Shown: positions 38,313 to 47,659 of the stretch, piece by piece
How the letters are laid out: every line of letters starts with the position of its first letter
How positions within the stretch are numbered: position 1 is the stretch's first letter
Assembly: GCA_035457725.1 (NCBI GenBank)
Contig: DATIBC010000057.1
Span: 4,453 to 68,452, forward strand
Direction: 5' to 3'
From: DATFES01 sp035457725
GTDB taxonomy: Bacteria; Pseudomonadota; Alphaproteobacteria; CACIAM-22H2
DNA: 64,000 nucleotides
Notes under the pieces: generated by a model
Databases searched by the model: none
Told to the model about the DNA's origin: nothing
What the model saw: only the letters and a program-made list of their open reading frames with translations
Translations under genes and position numbers: made by a program

Positions 38313-39645
38313 TTCTTACCTGGCGACCAATGTTGTCGTCACGCTCGCGCTTGCGTTGCCGCCTGCCGAGGCGCAGCAGCGGCGAATCACGTTCGTTCGC
38401 GACGCGGAGATCGAAAATACCATCCGCGCCTTCGCCACGCCACTTTTCGGGGCGGCCGGCCTCGATCCGGCGGCGACCCAGGTCCATTTGGTCAACGACC
38501 CGTCGCTCAACGCCTTCGTCGCCAACGGCCTCAATATGTTCATCAATACGGGGCTTCTGGCGCGCTCGGAGAACGCCGGCCAGGTGATCGGCGTGATCGC
38601 GCATGAAACCGGCCACATCATGGGCGGCCATCTGGCGCGCCTGCGCGAAGGATTGAAGGGCGCGCTCGCCGAATCGATCGTCGCCCTGGTGCTTGGCGCC
38701 GCCGCGGCGGTCGCCTCGGGTCGCCCCGACGCCGGGGCGGCGGTGATCGCCGGCGGGCTGCAGAGCGCCGAGCGCGGCATACTTCGCTACAATCGCGAGC
38801 TCGAAAGTTCCGCCGACCAGTCGGCGATCAATCTGCTCGACCGCACCGGCCAGTCGGCGCAGGGATTGGCCGAGTTTCTCGATATCCTCGCCGATCAGGA
38901 GCTGTTGACCGAGAATCGTCAGGATCCTTACGTTCGCACCCATCCGATCAGTCGCGAGCGCGTCGAGTTCGTCCGCAACCACGTCGCGCAATCCCGCTAT
39001 TCGAACGTCCCCCCGAAACGCGAATTCGTCGAAATGCACGCCCGCATGCGCGCCAAGCTCCATGGCTATATCGATCCGCCGCGCGCGCTGAGGCTCTATC
39101 CCGAGACCAACAATGCGCTCGAGGCACGCTATGCGCGGGCCATGGCCTACTCGCGCCAGCCCGATTACCCACGCGCCTTGGCGCAGATGGATTCGCTGAT
39201 CGCCGAGCGGCCGAACGACGCCTATTTCATCGAAACCAAGGGGCAGATTCTGTTCGAAGCCGGAAGGCCCGCGGAAGCGCTGCCGCTTTACGAGCGCGCC
39301 GCGCAATTGCTCCCCGACGAAGCGCTGATCCGCATCGGTTTGGCCCAGACGCAACTTGAGTTCGACGACCCCAAGATGACCAAGGCGGCGATCGCCAACC
39401 TCGAGTTGGCGCGGCGGCACGAGAGCGACAACGGCAGTCTGTGGCGTCTGCTGACCATCGCCTATGGCCGCGATGGACAGCTCGGCATGACCGCATTGGC
39501 GCAGGCCGAACGGGCGTTTTTGCAAAACCGCAAGGCCGAGGCGCGGGCGCATGCCGAGCGCGCCGAGCGCATTCTGCCATCGGGTTCGCCGGCGTGGCTG
39601 CGCGCCCAGGATATAAGGCAGGCCGCTCAGCGCGAACGCAACTAA
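38299..39645 (+). CDS. M48-family metalloprotease with TPR domain (BepA-like)
   Basis: This 448-residue periplasmic zinc protease begins with a signal peptide (MLKRISYLATNVVVTLALALPPAEA). The zinc motif HETGH is at residues 102-106, with the third ligand expected in ELESSADQSA. The C-terminal 190 residues form TPR helices (RALRLYPETNNALEARYARAMA onward). BepA/YfgC proteins of this design handle outer-membrane protein assembly and LptD maturation. The start is the GTG at 38299 or the TTG one codon later; the ribosome site is weak. Its stop overlaps the next ATG (TAATG). Confidence 0.93.
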   Translation: MLKRISYLATNVVVTLALALPPAEAQQRRITFVRDAEIENTIRAFATPLFGAAGLDPAATQVHLVNDPSLNAFVANGLNMFINTGLLARSENAGQVIGVIAHETGHIMGGHLARLREGLKGALAESIVALVLGAAAAVASGRPDAGAAVIAGGLQSAERGILRYNRELESSADQSAINLLDRTGQSAQGLAEFLDILADQELLTENRQDPYVRTHPISRERVEFVRNHVAQSRYSNVPPKREFVEMHARMRAKLHGYIDPPRALRLYPETNNALEARYARAMAYSRQPDYPRALAQMDSLIAERPNDAYFIETKGQILFEAGRPAEALPLYERAAQLLPDEALIRIGLAQTQLEFDDPKMTKAAIANLELARRHESDNGSLWRLLTIAYGRDGQLGMTALAQAERAFLQNRKAEARAHAERAERILPSGSPAWLRAQDIRQAAQRERN

Positions 39646-40415
39646 TGGCGCGCGCGAAGTTCCTGGCGATCGTCCTTCTGCTCGCCCAATCGATCCTCGC
39701 TTGCTCGCCGACCACCGAAACTTCGCCGCCTGCCGCGTCCGAAGGCACCGCGTTGCGCCGCAGCGGCGAAACGATCATCGTCTTTCAGCCGAGTGTCGAC
39801 TTCAGTGGCGCAACGCCGATCGCGCCGTGGCGCGTCGCAGCCGAACCACCGCAAGCGGGCGGATTCGCTCTCGCCGATCTCGAGCGGCATGGAGTGCTTC
39901 GCGTCGACGCTTCCAGCGGCGCGCTGCTGGTGCGAACCGTGCGCGCCCCGCTCGCGGCCAATCCCAAGCTTCGCTGGGCTTGGTATCTCGAACCGAGCCA
40001 TTTCGGCGGCGGCGCCGGGCTAGGCCTCGATCGCGGGTTGCGGATCGAGATCGGCTTTTCTGACGGCGCGCCGTCGTCGTGGTCCGCCTCGGGCGATCTG
40101 CCGCCGCACGATCGCCGAGTTGATATCGCGCTGGCCGGCGTCGGCGCGCCGAACGCCGAATTCGCCAGCCATTCGCTTTACGCGGTTTCGGACAAGGGCG
40201 TCCGGCGTACGCTTATCCCGGCTTCCGGCGAAGCCGCCGGCCGATGGCGGATCGAGGAGGTCGATCTGGCAGCCCTGCATCGCGCGCTTTGGCCGTCGCG
40301 CAAGGCCGACGGCGCAATCGTCGAATATATCGCCGTTGGCGGCATGCCCGGTACCTTGCCTTCGGGCGTGCCGCCAACGGTCGGGTATATCTCGGAGATT
40401 TTACTGACGCCGTGA
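39645..40415 (+). CDS. DUF3047-like lipoprotein
   Basis: This is a 256-residue protein with a lipoprotein signal peptide (MARAKFLAIVLLLAQSILAC, cysteine at 20). The mature part is beta-rich, with LRWAWYLEPSHFGGGAGLGLDRGLRIEIGF, the segment that recalls DUF3047 proteins. The function is unknown; it would be anchored in the outer or inner membrane facing the periplasm. The ATG overlaps the protease stop by one base, implying coupled expression, and a DsbA-like gene follows after 114 bases. The family call rests on memory of the WAW/DRGLR pattern and is moderate. Confidence 0.7.
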   Translation: MARAKFLAIVLLLAQSILACSPTTETSPPAASEGTALRRSGETIIVFQPSVDFSGATPIAPWRVAAEPPQAGGFALADLERHGVLRVDASSGALLVRTVRAPLAANPKLRWAWYLEPSHFGGGAGLGLDRGLRIEIGFSDGAPSSWSASGDLPPHDRRVDIALAGVGAPNAEFASHSLYAVSDKGVRRTLIPASGEAAGRWRIEEVDLAALHRALWPSRKADGAIVEYIAVGGMPGTLPSGVPPTVGYISEILLTP

Positions 40416-40529
40416 GCCGTGCCGGCTTGTCGGCGCGCATTCGTTATCGGACAATTAACCAAACTCGGCAAAGCTGAGGTTAACTGTGCGGCGCCGCCGC
40501 CGCTCCTCTCCACGGATAAGGGATCTCCT

Positions 40530-41306
40530 GTGATCGTTCTTCGACGCCTCGCCATTCTGTCCGCGCTCGCCATGGCCCTCACGGTGCCGGGGCTAGCGCT
40601 GGCGCAGCAATCGACTCCACCCCAATCCACTCGCCCTGCCGGAATGAGCCCGGCGGAAGTCGAGCGCATCGAGCAGGTGATCCGCGAGTATCTGTTGCGC
40701 AATCCGGAAGTGATCATCGAGGCGGTGCAGGGACTCGAACGCCGGCAGCGCGCCGACGCCCAGAAACAGGCGCAAGCGCAGATCGCGCAACGCAAGGACG
40801 ATCTGCTCAACGATCCCGACTCGCCGGTGGCAGGCAATCCCAATGGCGACGTGACGCTGGTCGAGTTCTTCGATTATCGTTGCCCATACTGCAAGCAGGT
40901 CGCACCGGCGATCTTCCAGCTCATCAAGGAAGACAAGAAGTTGCGCCTGGTGCTGAAGGAATTCCCGATCCTCGGCCCCGAATCGGTGGCCGCGGCGCGC
41001 GCCGCTCTGGCCGCCAGGCTACAGGGCAAGTATCTCGAAATGCATCACGCCCTGATGCGGATGCGCGGCAATTTCAGCCTTGAAGCAATTCTCAAGGCAG
41101 CGGAGGAATCCGGCATCGACGGCGCCAGGCTCAGGATCGATATGGAGAGCGACGGCGTAAAGAAGCAGATCGAGAAGACTTACGAGCTCGGTCGTGCGCT
41201 GAGCATCAACGGCACGCCGGCCTTCGTAATCGGCGATCGGATAATCCCTGGCGCGGTCGATATCGAGACGTTGAAGACGCTGATCCGCCAGGCGCGCCAG
41301 GGCTGA
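40530..41306 (+). CDS. DsbA-family thiol:disulfide protein with helical N-terminus
   Basis: This 258-residue periplasmic protein starts at the GTG at 40530, with AGGGA seven bases upstream. A signal peptide (LRRLAILSALAMALTVPGLALA) is followed by a charged helical region (about 40-95) and a thioredoxin fold with active site CPYC (Cys118, Cys121) and cis-proline GTPAFVIG. Such helical N-terminal arms let ScsC/Com1-type proteins form trimers with isomerase activity. It is probably an oxidoreductase for exported proteins. Its stop is three bases from the stop of convergent maiA. Confidence 0.9.
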   Translation: MIVLRRLAILSALAMALTVPGLALAQQSTPPQSTRPAGMSPAEVERIEQVIREYLLRNPEVIIEAVQGLERRQRADAQKQAQAQIAQRKDDLLNDPDSPVAGNPNGDVTLVEFFDYRCPYCKQVAPAIFQLIKEDKKLRLVLKEFPILGPESVAAARAALAARLQGKYLEMHHALMRMRGNFSLEAILKAAEESGIDGARLRIDMESDGVKKQIEKTYELGRALSINGTPAFVIGDRIIPGAVDIETLKTLIRQARQG

Positions 41307-41309
41307 CGC

Positions 41310-41945
41310 TCACTCGGCGTCGGGCTGGTTCTCCGGCCGCGCGCGTTCGAACGCCGGCAACGCCATGCAGGCGTCGAAAATCCGCATCACCGTCGGGTAG
41401 GGATCGAGCGGACTGTCGAGCCGCTTGGCGTTGAAGATCTGCGGCACGAGGCAGACGTCGGCCAGCCCCGGCTGATCACCGTGGCAGAACCCGCCGGTGC
41501 CGGGACGCTGCAACATCTCTTCCAAGGCGGCCAGCCCGAGTGCGATCCAGTGCCGGTACCAGTCGTCGTGCTGCGCGGTCGTTATGTTCAGCACGTTCTT
41601 GAGATACTGCAGCACGCGGAGATTGTTGAGCGGGTGGATGTCGCATGCAATGGCGAGCGCCAGCGCCCGCACGCGCGCCCGTTCGGGCGCCGTCTTGGGT
41701 AGCAAGGGCGGCGACGGATGGGTCTCCTCAAGGTACTCGATGATGGCCAACGACTGCGTGAGGACGACGGCTCCGTCCTCCAGCGTCGGAACCAGGGCCT
41801 GCGGATTGAGTCTGCGATAATCGGCCGCGTTCTGCTCGTCTTTGCGTAAGTGGCGGAACGCCTGCGCGTACTCGATTCCCTTGAGGTTGAGCGCGATGCG
41901 CACTCGGAACGCCGCCGAGGACCGGAAATAACCATGTAATTTCAT
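41310..41945 (-). CDS. maiA: Maleylacetoacetate isomerase
   Basis: This zeta-class glutathione transferase (211 residues) isomerises maleylacetoacetate to fumarylacetoacetate in tyrosine breakdown. The glutathione-site motif is RSSAAFRVRIALN near residue 8, followed by NPQALVPTLEDG and the QSLAIIEYLEE helix. The C-terminal domain carries GDQPGLADVCLVPQIFNA, typical of MaiA. The FAH-family and hppD genes lie 3-5 kb away on the same strand but are separated by the plus-strand glucan synthase gene, so it is probably a separate unit. Confidence 0.93.
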   Translation of the reverse strand: MKLHGYFRSSAAFRVRIALNLKGIEYAQAFRHLRKDEQNAADYRRLNPQALVPTLEDGAVVLTQSLAIIEYLEETHPSPPLLPKTAPERARVRALALAIACDIHPLNNLRVLQYLKNVLNITTAQHDDWYRHWIALGLAALEEMLQRPGTGGFCHGDQPGLADVCLVPQIFNAKRLDSPLDPYPTVMRIFDACMALPAFERARPENQPDAE

Positions 41946-42083
41946 TGGGTTTCCGCCCGATCTTGAGAACCTAAGACGTCACCTTAGCAGCCCGCCGCAT
42001 GGCTCGCCACGAAGCGCGGAAATAAGGATCGATTTTGCCGCGTTGTCGACTATTGTCGCTGCCACATTGGAAGTCGTCCGGCG

Positions 42084-44756
42084 ATGCTAAATCGCTCATT
42101 TTCCGATTCCGCCGACATGGCACGCCGCTCCATCCTAGTGTCTCTGTTGTTGGTAGTGCTGGTGGCGCTAGCCAACTTCGTCCTGTGGACAGCCGCCAAT
42201 CCGCCGCATGAGGCGCCCGATTGGCATGGCGTCATCGAAGGCGCGGCCTACAGCCCTTTCCCGCTCGATGGCGACCCAAATGCGCGCCACGCCACGGTCG
42301 AGGAGATGCGCAAGGATGTCGAGTTTTTGTCGCGCCACATGCGGTCGCTGCGCACCTACAGCGTGCTCGATGGTCTCGAGCGGATTCCGGCGCTCGCCGC
42401 CGACACGCGGCTCACCGTCACGCTCGGGGCGTGGATCGACAAGCGGCGCGAGCGCAACCGTCTCGAGATCGAGCGCCTGGTCCAGACGACGCGCGACAAT
42501 CGCAACGTGGTGCGCGTCCTGGTCGGCAACGAGGCGGTGCTACGCAACGATCTGACGCCCGCCGAGATCATTCCTTACATCCGCGAGGTCCGCGCCCGCG
42601 TACGCGTGCCAGTATCCACCGCCGAAACTTGGGGGACGTGGCTCGAGCATCCGGAACTCGCCGACGAAGTCGATTTTCTCGCGGTGCACGTCCTGCCCTA
42701 TTGGGAGGAGGGCGCCACGACCGAGAACGCCGTCGAGCACGCGGTGGAAAAGCTGCGCCTGGTGCGCCGGACGTTTCCCGGCAAGCCGATCGTCGTCACC
42801 GAAATCGGTTGGCCGTCAGCCGGGCGCAAGCGCTTCGATTCCGCGCCGAGCCTGGTGCGCCAGGCGCAGTTCGTCCGCGCGTTCCTCAGTTTCGCCGAGC
42901 AGGAAAACATCGAATATTACGTGATGGAAGCGATCGACCAGCCGTGGAAGACGTCGATCGAAGGCAGCGTCGGCCCGTATTGGGGAATTTTCGACGCGAC
43001 GCGGCACGCGAAGTTCCCGATGACCGGGCCGGTCCATGAGGTGCCGGACTGGCCGATCCTGGCCGGCTTGTCGATCGTTCTGGCGGCGGCGCCGATGTTG
43101 TGGTTCGCGTTCCGCTTCCGGCAAATGCGCTGGCCGGCGAGGTTGTTCTTTCTTTGCGTCGTGCAGGCGACGGCGACCGGCGCCGTCTACATCTACATCG
43201 TTTCGCGCAATCAGTACTTGACGCCCCTCACCTGGATCCCGTGGAGCTTCCTCGTGGCCAGCCTCGTCGTGCTGGCGGTCGTCTTCGTCATCGAGGCGTT
43301 CGAGACCGCCGACGTCTTCGGCACGAGGCTCCGTCGCCGCTTCGCTCCGGCTCCGGGTCAAGGGCCGCGCGAATGGCCCAAGGTGTCGCTCCACCTGCCG
43401 ATCCACAACGAGCCGCCGGAGATGGTCAAGACTACGCTCGACTCGCTCGCCCGGCTCGACTATCCCGACTTCGAGGTCATCGTCGTTGACAACAACACGA
43501 AGGACGAAGGCATTTGGCGTCCCGTCGAGGAGCATTGTCGGCTGCTCGATGAAATGACGCCTGGGCGCTTTCATTTCCACCATGTCGACCCGCTCCCCGG
43601 ATTCAAGGCCGGCGCGCTCAACTACGCATTGACGAAGACCGCCCGCGACGCCGCGATCATTGGCGTGGTCGACGCCGACTACGTCGTCGAGTCCGGCTGG
43701 CTCAAGGCGACGGTGCCGCATTTCGACGACGCCGACATCGGATTCGTCCAGGCGCCGCAAGATCACCGCGACATCGCCGAAAGCCCGTTCAAGCGCATGA
43801 TCGGCTGGGAGTACGCCGGCTTTTTCGACATCGGCATGGTGCAGCGAAACGAACGCGACGCGATCATCCAGCACGGCACGATGGTGCTGATGCGCCGCGC
43901 CGCCGTCGACGGCGTCGGCGGCTGGGCGACCTGGTGCATCGTCGAGGACGCCGAGATGGGCCTCAAATTGATGCGCGCCGGATGGCGTTCGGTCTATCTG
44001 CGCGACAGCCTCGGCAAGGGGCTGACCCCGGACGGGTTCAAGGGATACAAGGTGCAGCGCTTCCGTTGGGCGTATGGCGCGGTTCAGATCCTGCGCCACT
44101 ACTGGCGCGACCTGGTCTTCGGCGGCAATCTGACCAAGGGTCAGCGATATCACTTCGCCTGCGGCTGGGCGCCATGGATCGCCGACGGCGCGAACGTGGT
44201 CTTCGCCGGCCTGTCGCTGCTATGGACCGCGCTGGCGCTTTTCGTGCCTGAGCATTTCGTGCTGCCCGAAACGCCGTTCGTCGTGCCGGTCATAGCGCTG
44301 TTCCTGTTCAAGATCGCGCAAACCCTGGCGCTCTATCGCGCCCGCGTCGGCTGCGGCTGGCGCGAGCGGATCGGCGCGGCGATCGCCGGTCTCGCGCTGA
44401 CCTACACCGTCGGCAAGGCGGTGCTGATCGGTCTCGTCACCTCGAAGCGCCCGTTTGCGCGCACGCCCAAGGCCGACGGCCGGCCGGCCCTGATCCAAGG
44501 TATCCTGATGGCGCGCGAGGAAGGTCTGTTGATGCTTCTGCTGTGGCTCGCCGCGGCATTGACCTGGCACTGGCATTCGGATTTCGACCCCGAAAGCCGG
44601 TTTTGGACGCTGGTCCTGGTTCTCACTTCGCTGCCCTACCTTGCGGCGCTATCGACTTCGGTCGTCGCCAGCTTCAGCGAAGGTAGCGGCGCCGGTGCGG
44701 CGCGCCGCCCGGAGGCCGTCGCGGCCGTCGCGCAGGCTCAGCGAGTGCGCGCGTAG
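42084..44756 (+). CDS. NdvB-like beta-glucan synthase (GH17-like + GT2)
   Basis: This is an 890-residue membrane protein. The segment RRSILVSLLLVVLVALANFVLW anchors a periplasmic GH17-like domain (about 50-310) with two expected glutamates, in VGNEAV and TEIGWPS. Several membrane helices follow, then a cytoplasmic GT2 domain with VDNNTKD, DADY, EDAE and QRFRW, then more helices. This fusion matches Bradyrhizobium NdvB-type enzymes that make cyclic beta-(1,3)/(1,6)-glucans. The start is the ATG at 42084 or the one at 42117. The 3-prime end overlaps the convergent FAH-family gene by 19 bases. The product linkage is inferred. Confidence 0.9.
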   Translation: MLNRSFSDSADMARRSILVSLLLVVLVALANFVLWTAANPPHEAPDWHGVIEGAAYSPFPLDGDPNARHATVEEMRKDVEFLSRHMRSLRTYSVLDGLERIPALAADTRLTVTLGAWIDKRRERNRLEIERLVQTTRDNRNVVRVLVGNEAVLRNDLTPAEIIPYIREVRARVRVPVSTAETWGTWLEHPELADEVDFLAVHVLPYWEEGATTENAVEHAVEKLRLVRRTFPGKPIVVTEIGWPSAGRKRFDSAPSLVRQAQFVRAFLSFAEQENIEYYVMEAIDQPWKTSIEGSVGPYWGIFDATRHAKFPMTGPVHEVPDWPILAGLSIVLAAAPMLWFAFRFRQMRWPARLFFLCVVQATATGAVYIYIVSRNQYLTPLTWIPWSFLVASLVVLAVVFVIEAFETADVFGTRLRRRFAPAPGQGPREWPKVSLHLPIHNEPPEMVKTTLDSLARLDYPDFEVIVVDNNTKDEGIWRPVEEHCRLLDEMTPGRFHFHHVDPLPGFKAGALNYALTKTARDAAIIGVVDADYVVESGWLKATVPHFDDADIGFVQAPQDHRDIAESPFKRMIGWEYAGFFDIGMVQRNERDAIIQHGTMVLMRRAAVDGVGGWATWCIVEDAEMGLKLMRAGWRSVYLRDSLGKGLTPDGFKGYKVQRFRWAYGAVQILRHYWRDLVFGGNLTKGQRYHFACGWAPWIADGANVVFAGLSLLWTALALFVPEHFVLPETPFVVPVIALFLFKIAQTLALYRARVGCGWRERIGAAIAGLALTYTVGKAVLIGLVTSKRPFARTPKADGRPALIQGILMAREEGLLMLLLWLAAALTWHWHSDFDPESRFWTLVLVLTSLPYLAALSTSVVASFSEGSGAGAARRPEAVAAVAQAQRVRA

Positions 44757-45745
44757 CGCACGACCTTCTGGTCGATCGCGCCGAAGATCGAGCGCCCGGC
44801 GGCGTCCTTCATCTCGATGCGGATGCGATCGCCGAATTTCATGAACGGCGTCGTCGGCCGGCCCGCCTCGATCGTCTCGATGGTCCGCCGTTCGGCAATG
44901 CACGACGACCCGCACGCCGGATCGCGATTCGACACGGTGCCCGAGCCGATGATCGTGCCGGCGCAAAGGTTGCGCGTGCGCGCGGCGTGCGCGACGAGCC
45001 GCGGCAGATCGAAGTTCATGTCGACGCCGGAATTGGGGCGGCCGAAAAGCTCGCCGTTGAGCCGGCTTTCCAGCGGCAAGTTGACCTTGCCGCCGTCCCA
45101 AGCCGATCCGAGCTCTTCGGGCGTCACCGCGGCCGGCGAGAAACTCGACGCCGGCTTGGCGTGGAAAAAGCCGAACCCCTTGGCGAGCTCGGCCGGAACC
45201 AGGTTTCGCAGACTGACGTCGTTGACCAGCATCAGCAACTTGACGTGGCCACGCGCCTCCTCGGCCGTCGTCGCCATCGGCACATCGTCGACGATCGCCG
45301 CGACTTCGGCTTCGAAATCGATCCCGTGCGCCTCGTCGAGCGCCGGGATGTCGTCGCAGGGCCCGAGAAACTCGTCCGAGCCGCCTTGATACATCAACGG
45401 GTCGTCATAGAACGACGGCGGCATTTCGGCGCCGCGCGCTTTACGCACCAATTCGACATGATGAAGATAGGCGCTGCCGTCGGCCCATTGATAGGCGCGC
45501 GGCAGCGGCGCCGCGAGCCTTGTCACATCCAACGCGAAGGGACAGTTCTCGCCGCAGTCGTGAATGCGATCTTCGTTGAGCAAGCGATAGATCGCCGCGA
45601 GCTCGCTGTGCAGGCTCCGCCAGTCGTCGAGCGCCATTTGCAGCGTTCGAGCAATGGTTGGCACCTTGATCGCACGCGACAGGTCGCGCGAGACCACGAC
45701 CAGCGTCCCGTCGCGGCCGCCTTCCTTGAGCGTGGCGAGTTTCAT
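44738..45745 (-). CDS. Fumarylacetoacetate hydrolase-family protein
   Basis: This 335-residue protein has the FAH catalytic fold in its C-terminal two thirds: IDFEAEVAAIVDDVP (metal-binding glutamates), LMLVNDVSLRNL, NLCAGTIIGSGTVSN and GDRIRIEMK. It cleaves fumarylacetoacetate or a related beta-diketone. Its neighbours favour the tyrosine pathway: hppD lies 99 bases upstream on the same strand and maiA lies further down. The N-terminal 70 residues (MKLATLKEGGRDGTLVVVSRDL) are typical of the shorter bacterial FAH group. The end overlaps the glucan synthase gene by 19 bases in opposite orientation. Confidence 0.92.
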   Translation of the reverse strand: MKLATLKEGGRDGTLVVVSRDLSRAIKVPTIARTLQMALDDWRSLHSELAAIYRLLNEDRIHDCGENCPFALDVTRLAAPLPRAYQWADGSAYLHHVELVRKARGAEMPPSFYDDPLMYQGGSDEFLGPCDDIPALDEAHGIDFEAEVAAIVDDVPMATTAEEARGHVKLLMLVNDVSLRNLVPAELAKGFGFFHAKPASSFSPAAVTPEELGSAWDGGKVNLPLESRLNGELFGRPNSGVDMNFDLPRLVAHAARTRNLCAGTIIGSGTVSNRDPACGSSCIAERRTIETIEAGRPTTPFMKFGDRIRIEMKDAAGRSIFGAIDQKVVRYARTR

Positions 45746-45844
45746 GGCCGGAATGTCCCCCCGCGATTCAAGTTTCGAGCGCCCCCCACTTTGTACCAGA
45801 CCTCGGTCCGGCCGCCATCGCGGCGGGCCCCCCCAGCGCGAAGT

Positions 45845-46990
45845 TCAGCCTTTGATCACGCCGCGGCGAATCTGATCGAGCTCCATCGACTCGAATAGCG
45901 CCTTGAAATTGCCCTCGCCAAAACCTTCATCGCCCTTGCGCTGGATGATCTCGAAGAAAATCGGCCCGATGACCGCGTCGGTGAATATCTGCAGCAACAA
46001 CCCGCCGCCCTTGGTTGGCGCGCCGTCGATCAGGATGCGGTTCTTGCGCAGCCTGGCGAGGTTCTCGCCATGGTCTGGCAGCCGCCGGTCGACTAACTCG
46101 TAGTACGTGTCCGGGGTGTCGAGGAATTTCACTCTCTTCGTCCGCAGCTTCTCGACGCTCGCGTATATGTCGTCGGCGCCCAGCGCGATGTGCTGGATGC
46201 CTTCGCCCTTGTAGAGATGAAGGAATTCCTCGATCTGCGATTTATCATCCGAGGACTCGTTGATCGGAATGCGGATCTTGCCGCACGGGCTGGTCATCGC
46301 CTTGGACTTGAGGCCGGTCACCTTGCCCTCGATATCGAAGTAACGGATCTCGCGGAAATTGAAGATCTTCGCGTAAAAACGCGACCACAGATCCATTCGG
46401 CCGCGGTGTACGTTGTGCGTCAGGTGATCGATGTACGCGAGGCCGACGCCCTTGGGCGCGCGCGGCGCGGCGGGCAGCCAACGGAAATCGATGTCATAGA
46501 TCGAGCCTTGGCTTCCATAGCGATCGACCAGATAGATCAGGCTGCCACCGATTCCCTCGATCGCCGGAATGCTGAGTTCCATCGGGCCGACCTTTCCCAG
46601 GAACGGCTTGGCGCCGAGCGCCAAGGCACGCCGATAGGCTGCGGCTGCGTCGCGGACGCGAAATGCCATCGCACAAGCGGATGGCCCGTGCACGCGCGCG
46701 AAAGACTGCGCGAAGCTGTCGGGCTCAGCGTTGACGATGAAGTTGACGTCGCCTTGCCGATAGAGCGTCACGTCCTTCGAACGATGCCTGGCGACGGCAA
46801 GGAATCCCATGCTCTCGAATAGTCGGCCGAGCGCCTTCGTGTCCGGTGCGGTGTATTCGACGAACTCGAACCCGTCGGTGCCCATCGGGTTGCGCGGGTC
46901 CTCGCCGCCGACGACACGTAAATGACGAGCCGCCCGGCGAGTGGGGTTCCGCCGTGTCGCTTTCGTGGGACGTCGGACGGCGTTACCCAT
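45845..46990 (-). CDS. hppD: 4-hydroxyphenylpyruvate dioxygenase
   Basis: This non-haem iron enzyme converts 4-hydroxyphenylpyruvate to homogentisate. The 381-residue protein has a basic N-terminal extension of about 35 residues, then two vicinal-oxygen-chelate modules. The iron ligands are in YIDHLTHNV (His), EGIQHIALG (His) and FFEIIQRKG (Glu). The C-terminal GFGEGNFKALFESME is diagnostic. The ATG at 46990 has GGAGG seven bases upstream and lies two bases after the stop of the chlorite-dismutase-family gene. That spacing means the two are translated from one message. Confidence 0.96.
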   Translation of the reverse strand: MGNAVRRPTKATRRNPTRRAARHLRVVGGEDPRNPMGTDGFEFVEYTAPDTKALGRLFESMGFLAVARHRSKDVTLYRQGDVNFIVNAEPDSFAQSFARVHGPSACAMAFRVRDAAAAYRRALALGAKPFLGKVGPMELSIPAIEGIGGSLIYLVDRYGSQGSIYDIDFRWLPAAPRAPKGVGLAYIDHLTHNVHRGRMDLWSRFYAKIFNFREIRYFDIEGKVTGLKSKAMTSPCGKIRIPINESSDDKSQIEEFLHLYKGEGIQHIALGADDIYASVEKLRTKRVKFLDTPDTYYELVDRRLPDHGENLARLRKNRILIDGAPTKGGGLLLQIFTDAVIGPIFFEIIQRKGDEGFGEGNFKALFESMELDQIRRGVIKG

Positions 46991-46992
46991 GA

Positions 46993-47571
46993 TCAGTCCT
47001 CCCTCGCTTCTGCCGGATCGAGCCTGCGGAGGCGAATATCGACCTCGCGCTCGGTGTAGCTCCATTCCTCCGTCTCGCGCAGCCGTCCGACCAGCTCCTC
47101 GAACGCCGCGGCATGTTGCGGCGCGTACTCGAACCAGGTGAGAAAGTCGAACGCCTCGCCGAGGTCGCGGCAGTGGTACAGACGCCGGGCGATCGACGGC
47201 AAGTATTCGAGCCCGATCCGGATGTGGCGCGAGCGTTCCTCGAAGATATACCGCCGCTCGTCTTGCGCCAAATCCCACCACGCGGCGGTCTTGCGGATCG
47301 GAATCAGCGCCGCGCGCGTCGCCTCCCGCCGGCCGAGCCCTTCTTGGCGCGCGCCGAGAATTGCGCGTTCGGCGGCGTTTACATAGCGCAGATGCCCCGC
47401 GACCCCGCTCAGGGCCCAGCGGACGCCAAGCGGTTCTTCGCGCCCGCGCGCCTCGACGATCGAAAGACGCGCGGCCGGCGGCAAACCGTCGCCGCGAACC
47501 GGGGCGGTGCGCTCGATCGCCCAATCACCGACGTCGCCGCCGACGAAACGTGCAAACTGAGATGACGACAT
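46993..47571 (-). CDS. Chlorite dismutase-family haem protein
   Basis: This 192-residue protein has a C-terminal half that matches the chlorite dismutase/HemQ haem fold: AAWWDLAQDERRYIF, RSRHIRIGLEYLPSIARRLYH (proximal His expected in LYH) and FDFLTWFEY. The N-terminal half is diverged. It could be a small-lineage Cld-like peroxidase or other haem enzyme; true chlorite turnover cannot be claimed. GGAG lies eight bases before the ATG at 47571. It is the first gene of the unit with hppD and the FAH-family gene, directly facing marR, which implies a role tied to aromatic breakdown. Confidence 0.82.
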   Translation of the reverse strand: MSSSQFARFVGGDVGDWAIERTAPVRGDGLPPAARLSIVEARGREEPLGVRWALSGVAGHLRYVNAAERAILGARQEGLGRREATRAALIPIRKTAAWWDLAQDERRYIFEERSRHIRIGLEYLPSIARRLYHCRDLGEAFDFLTWFEYAPQHAAAFEELVGRLRETEEWSYTEREVDIRLRRLDPAEARED

Positions 47572-47645
47572 GACTGTTTCTCCACGGGCGGGCGATAGGG
47601 CATTCTGTTTGGCGCCGCGCCCAAGGCGCGCGCGGGGAAAAATTA

Positions 47646-47659
47646 GTTTCAAATGAAAC
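47646..47659. promoter_or_regulatory. Palindromic operator, probably for MarR protein
   Basis: GTTTCA (47646-47651) and TGAAAC (47654-47659) form a perfect palindrome with an AA centre, between marR and the chlorite-dismutase-family/hppD unit. On the minus strand it includes TTGAAA, a good -35 for the catabolic genes. It overlaps the proposed marR ATG at 47653, so marR may be made from a near-leaderless transcript and repress itself. Confidence 0.6.
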
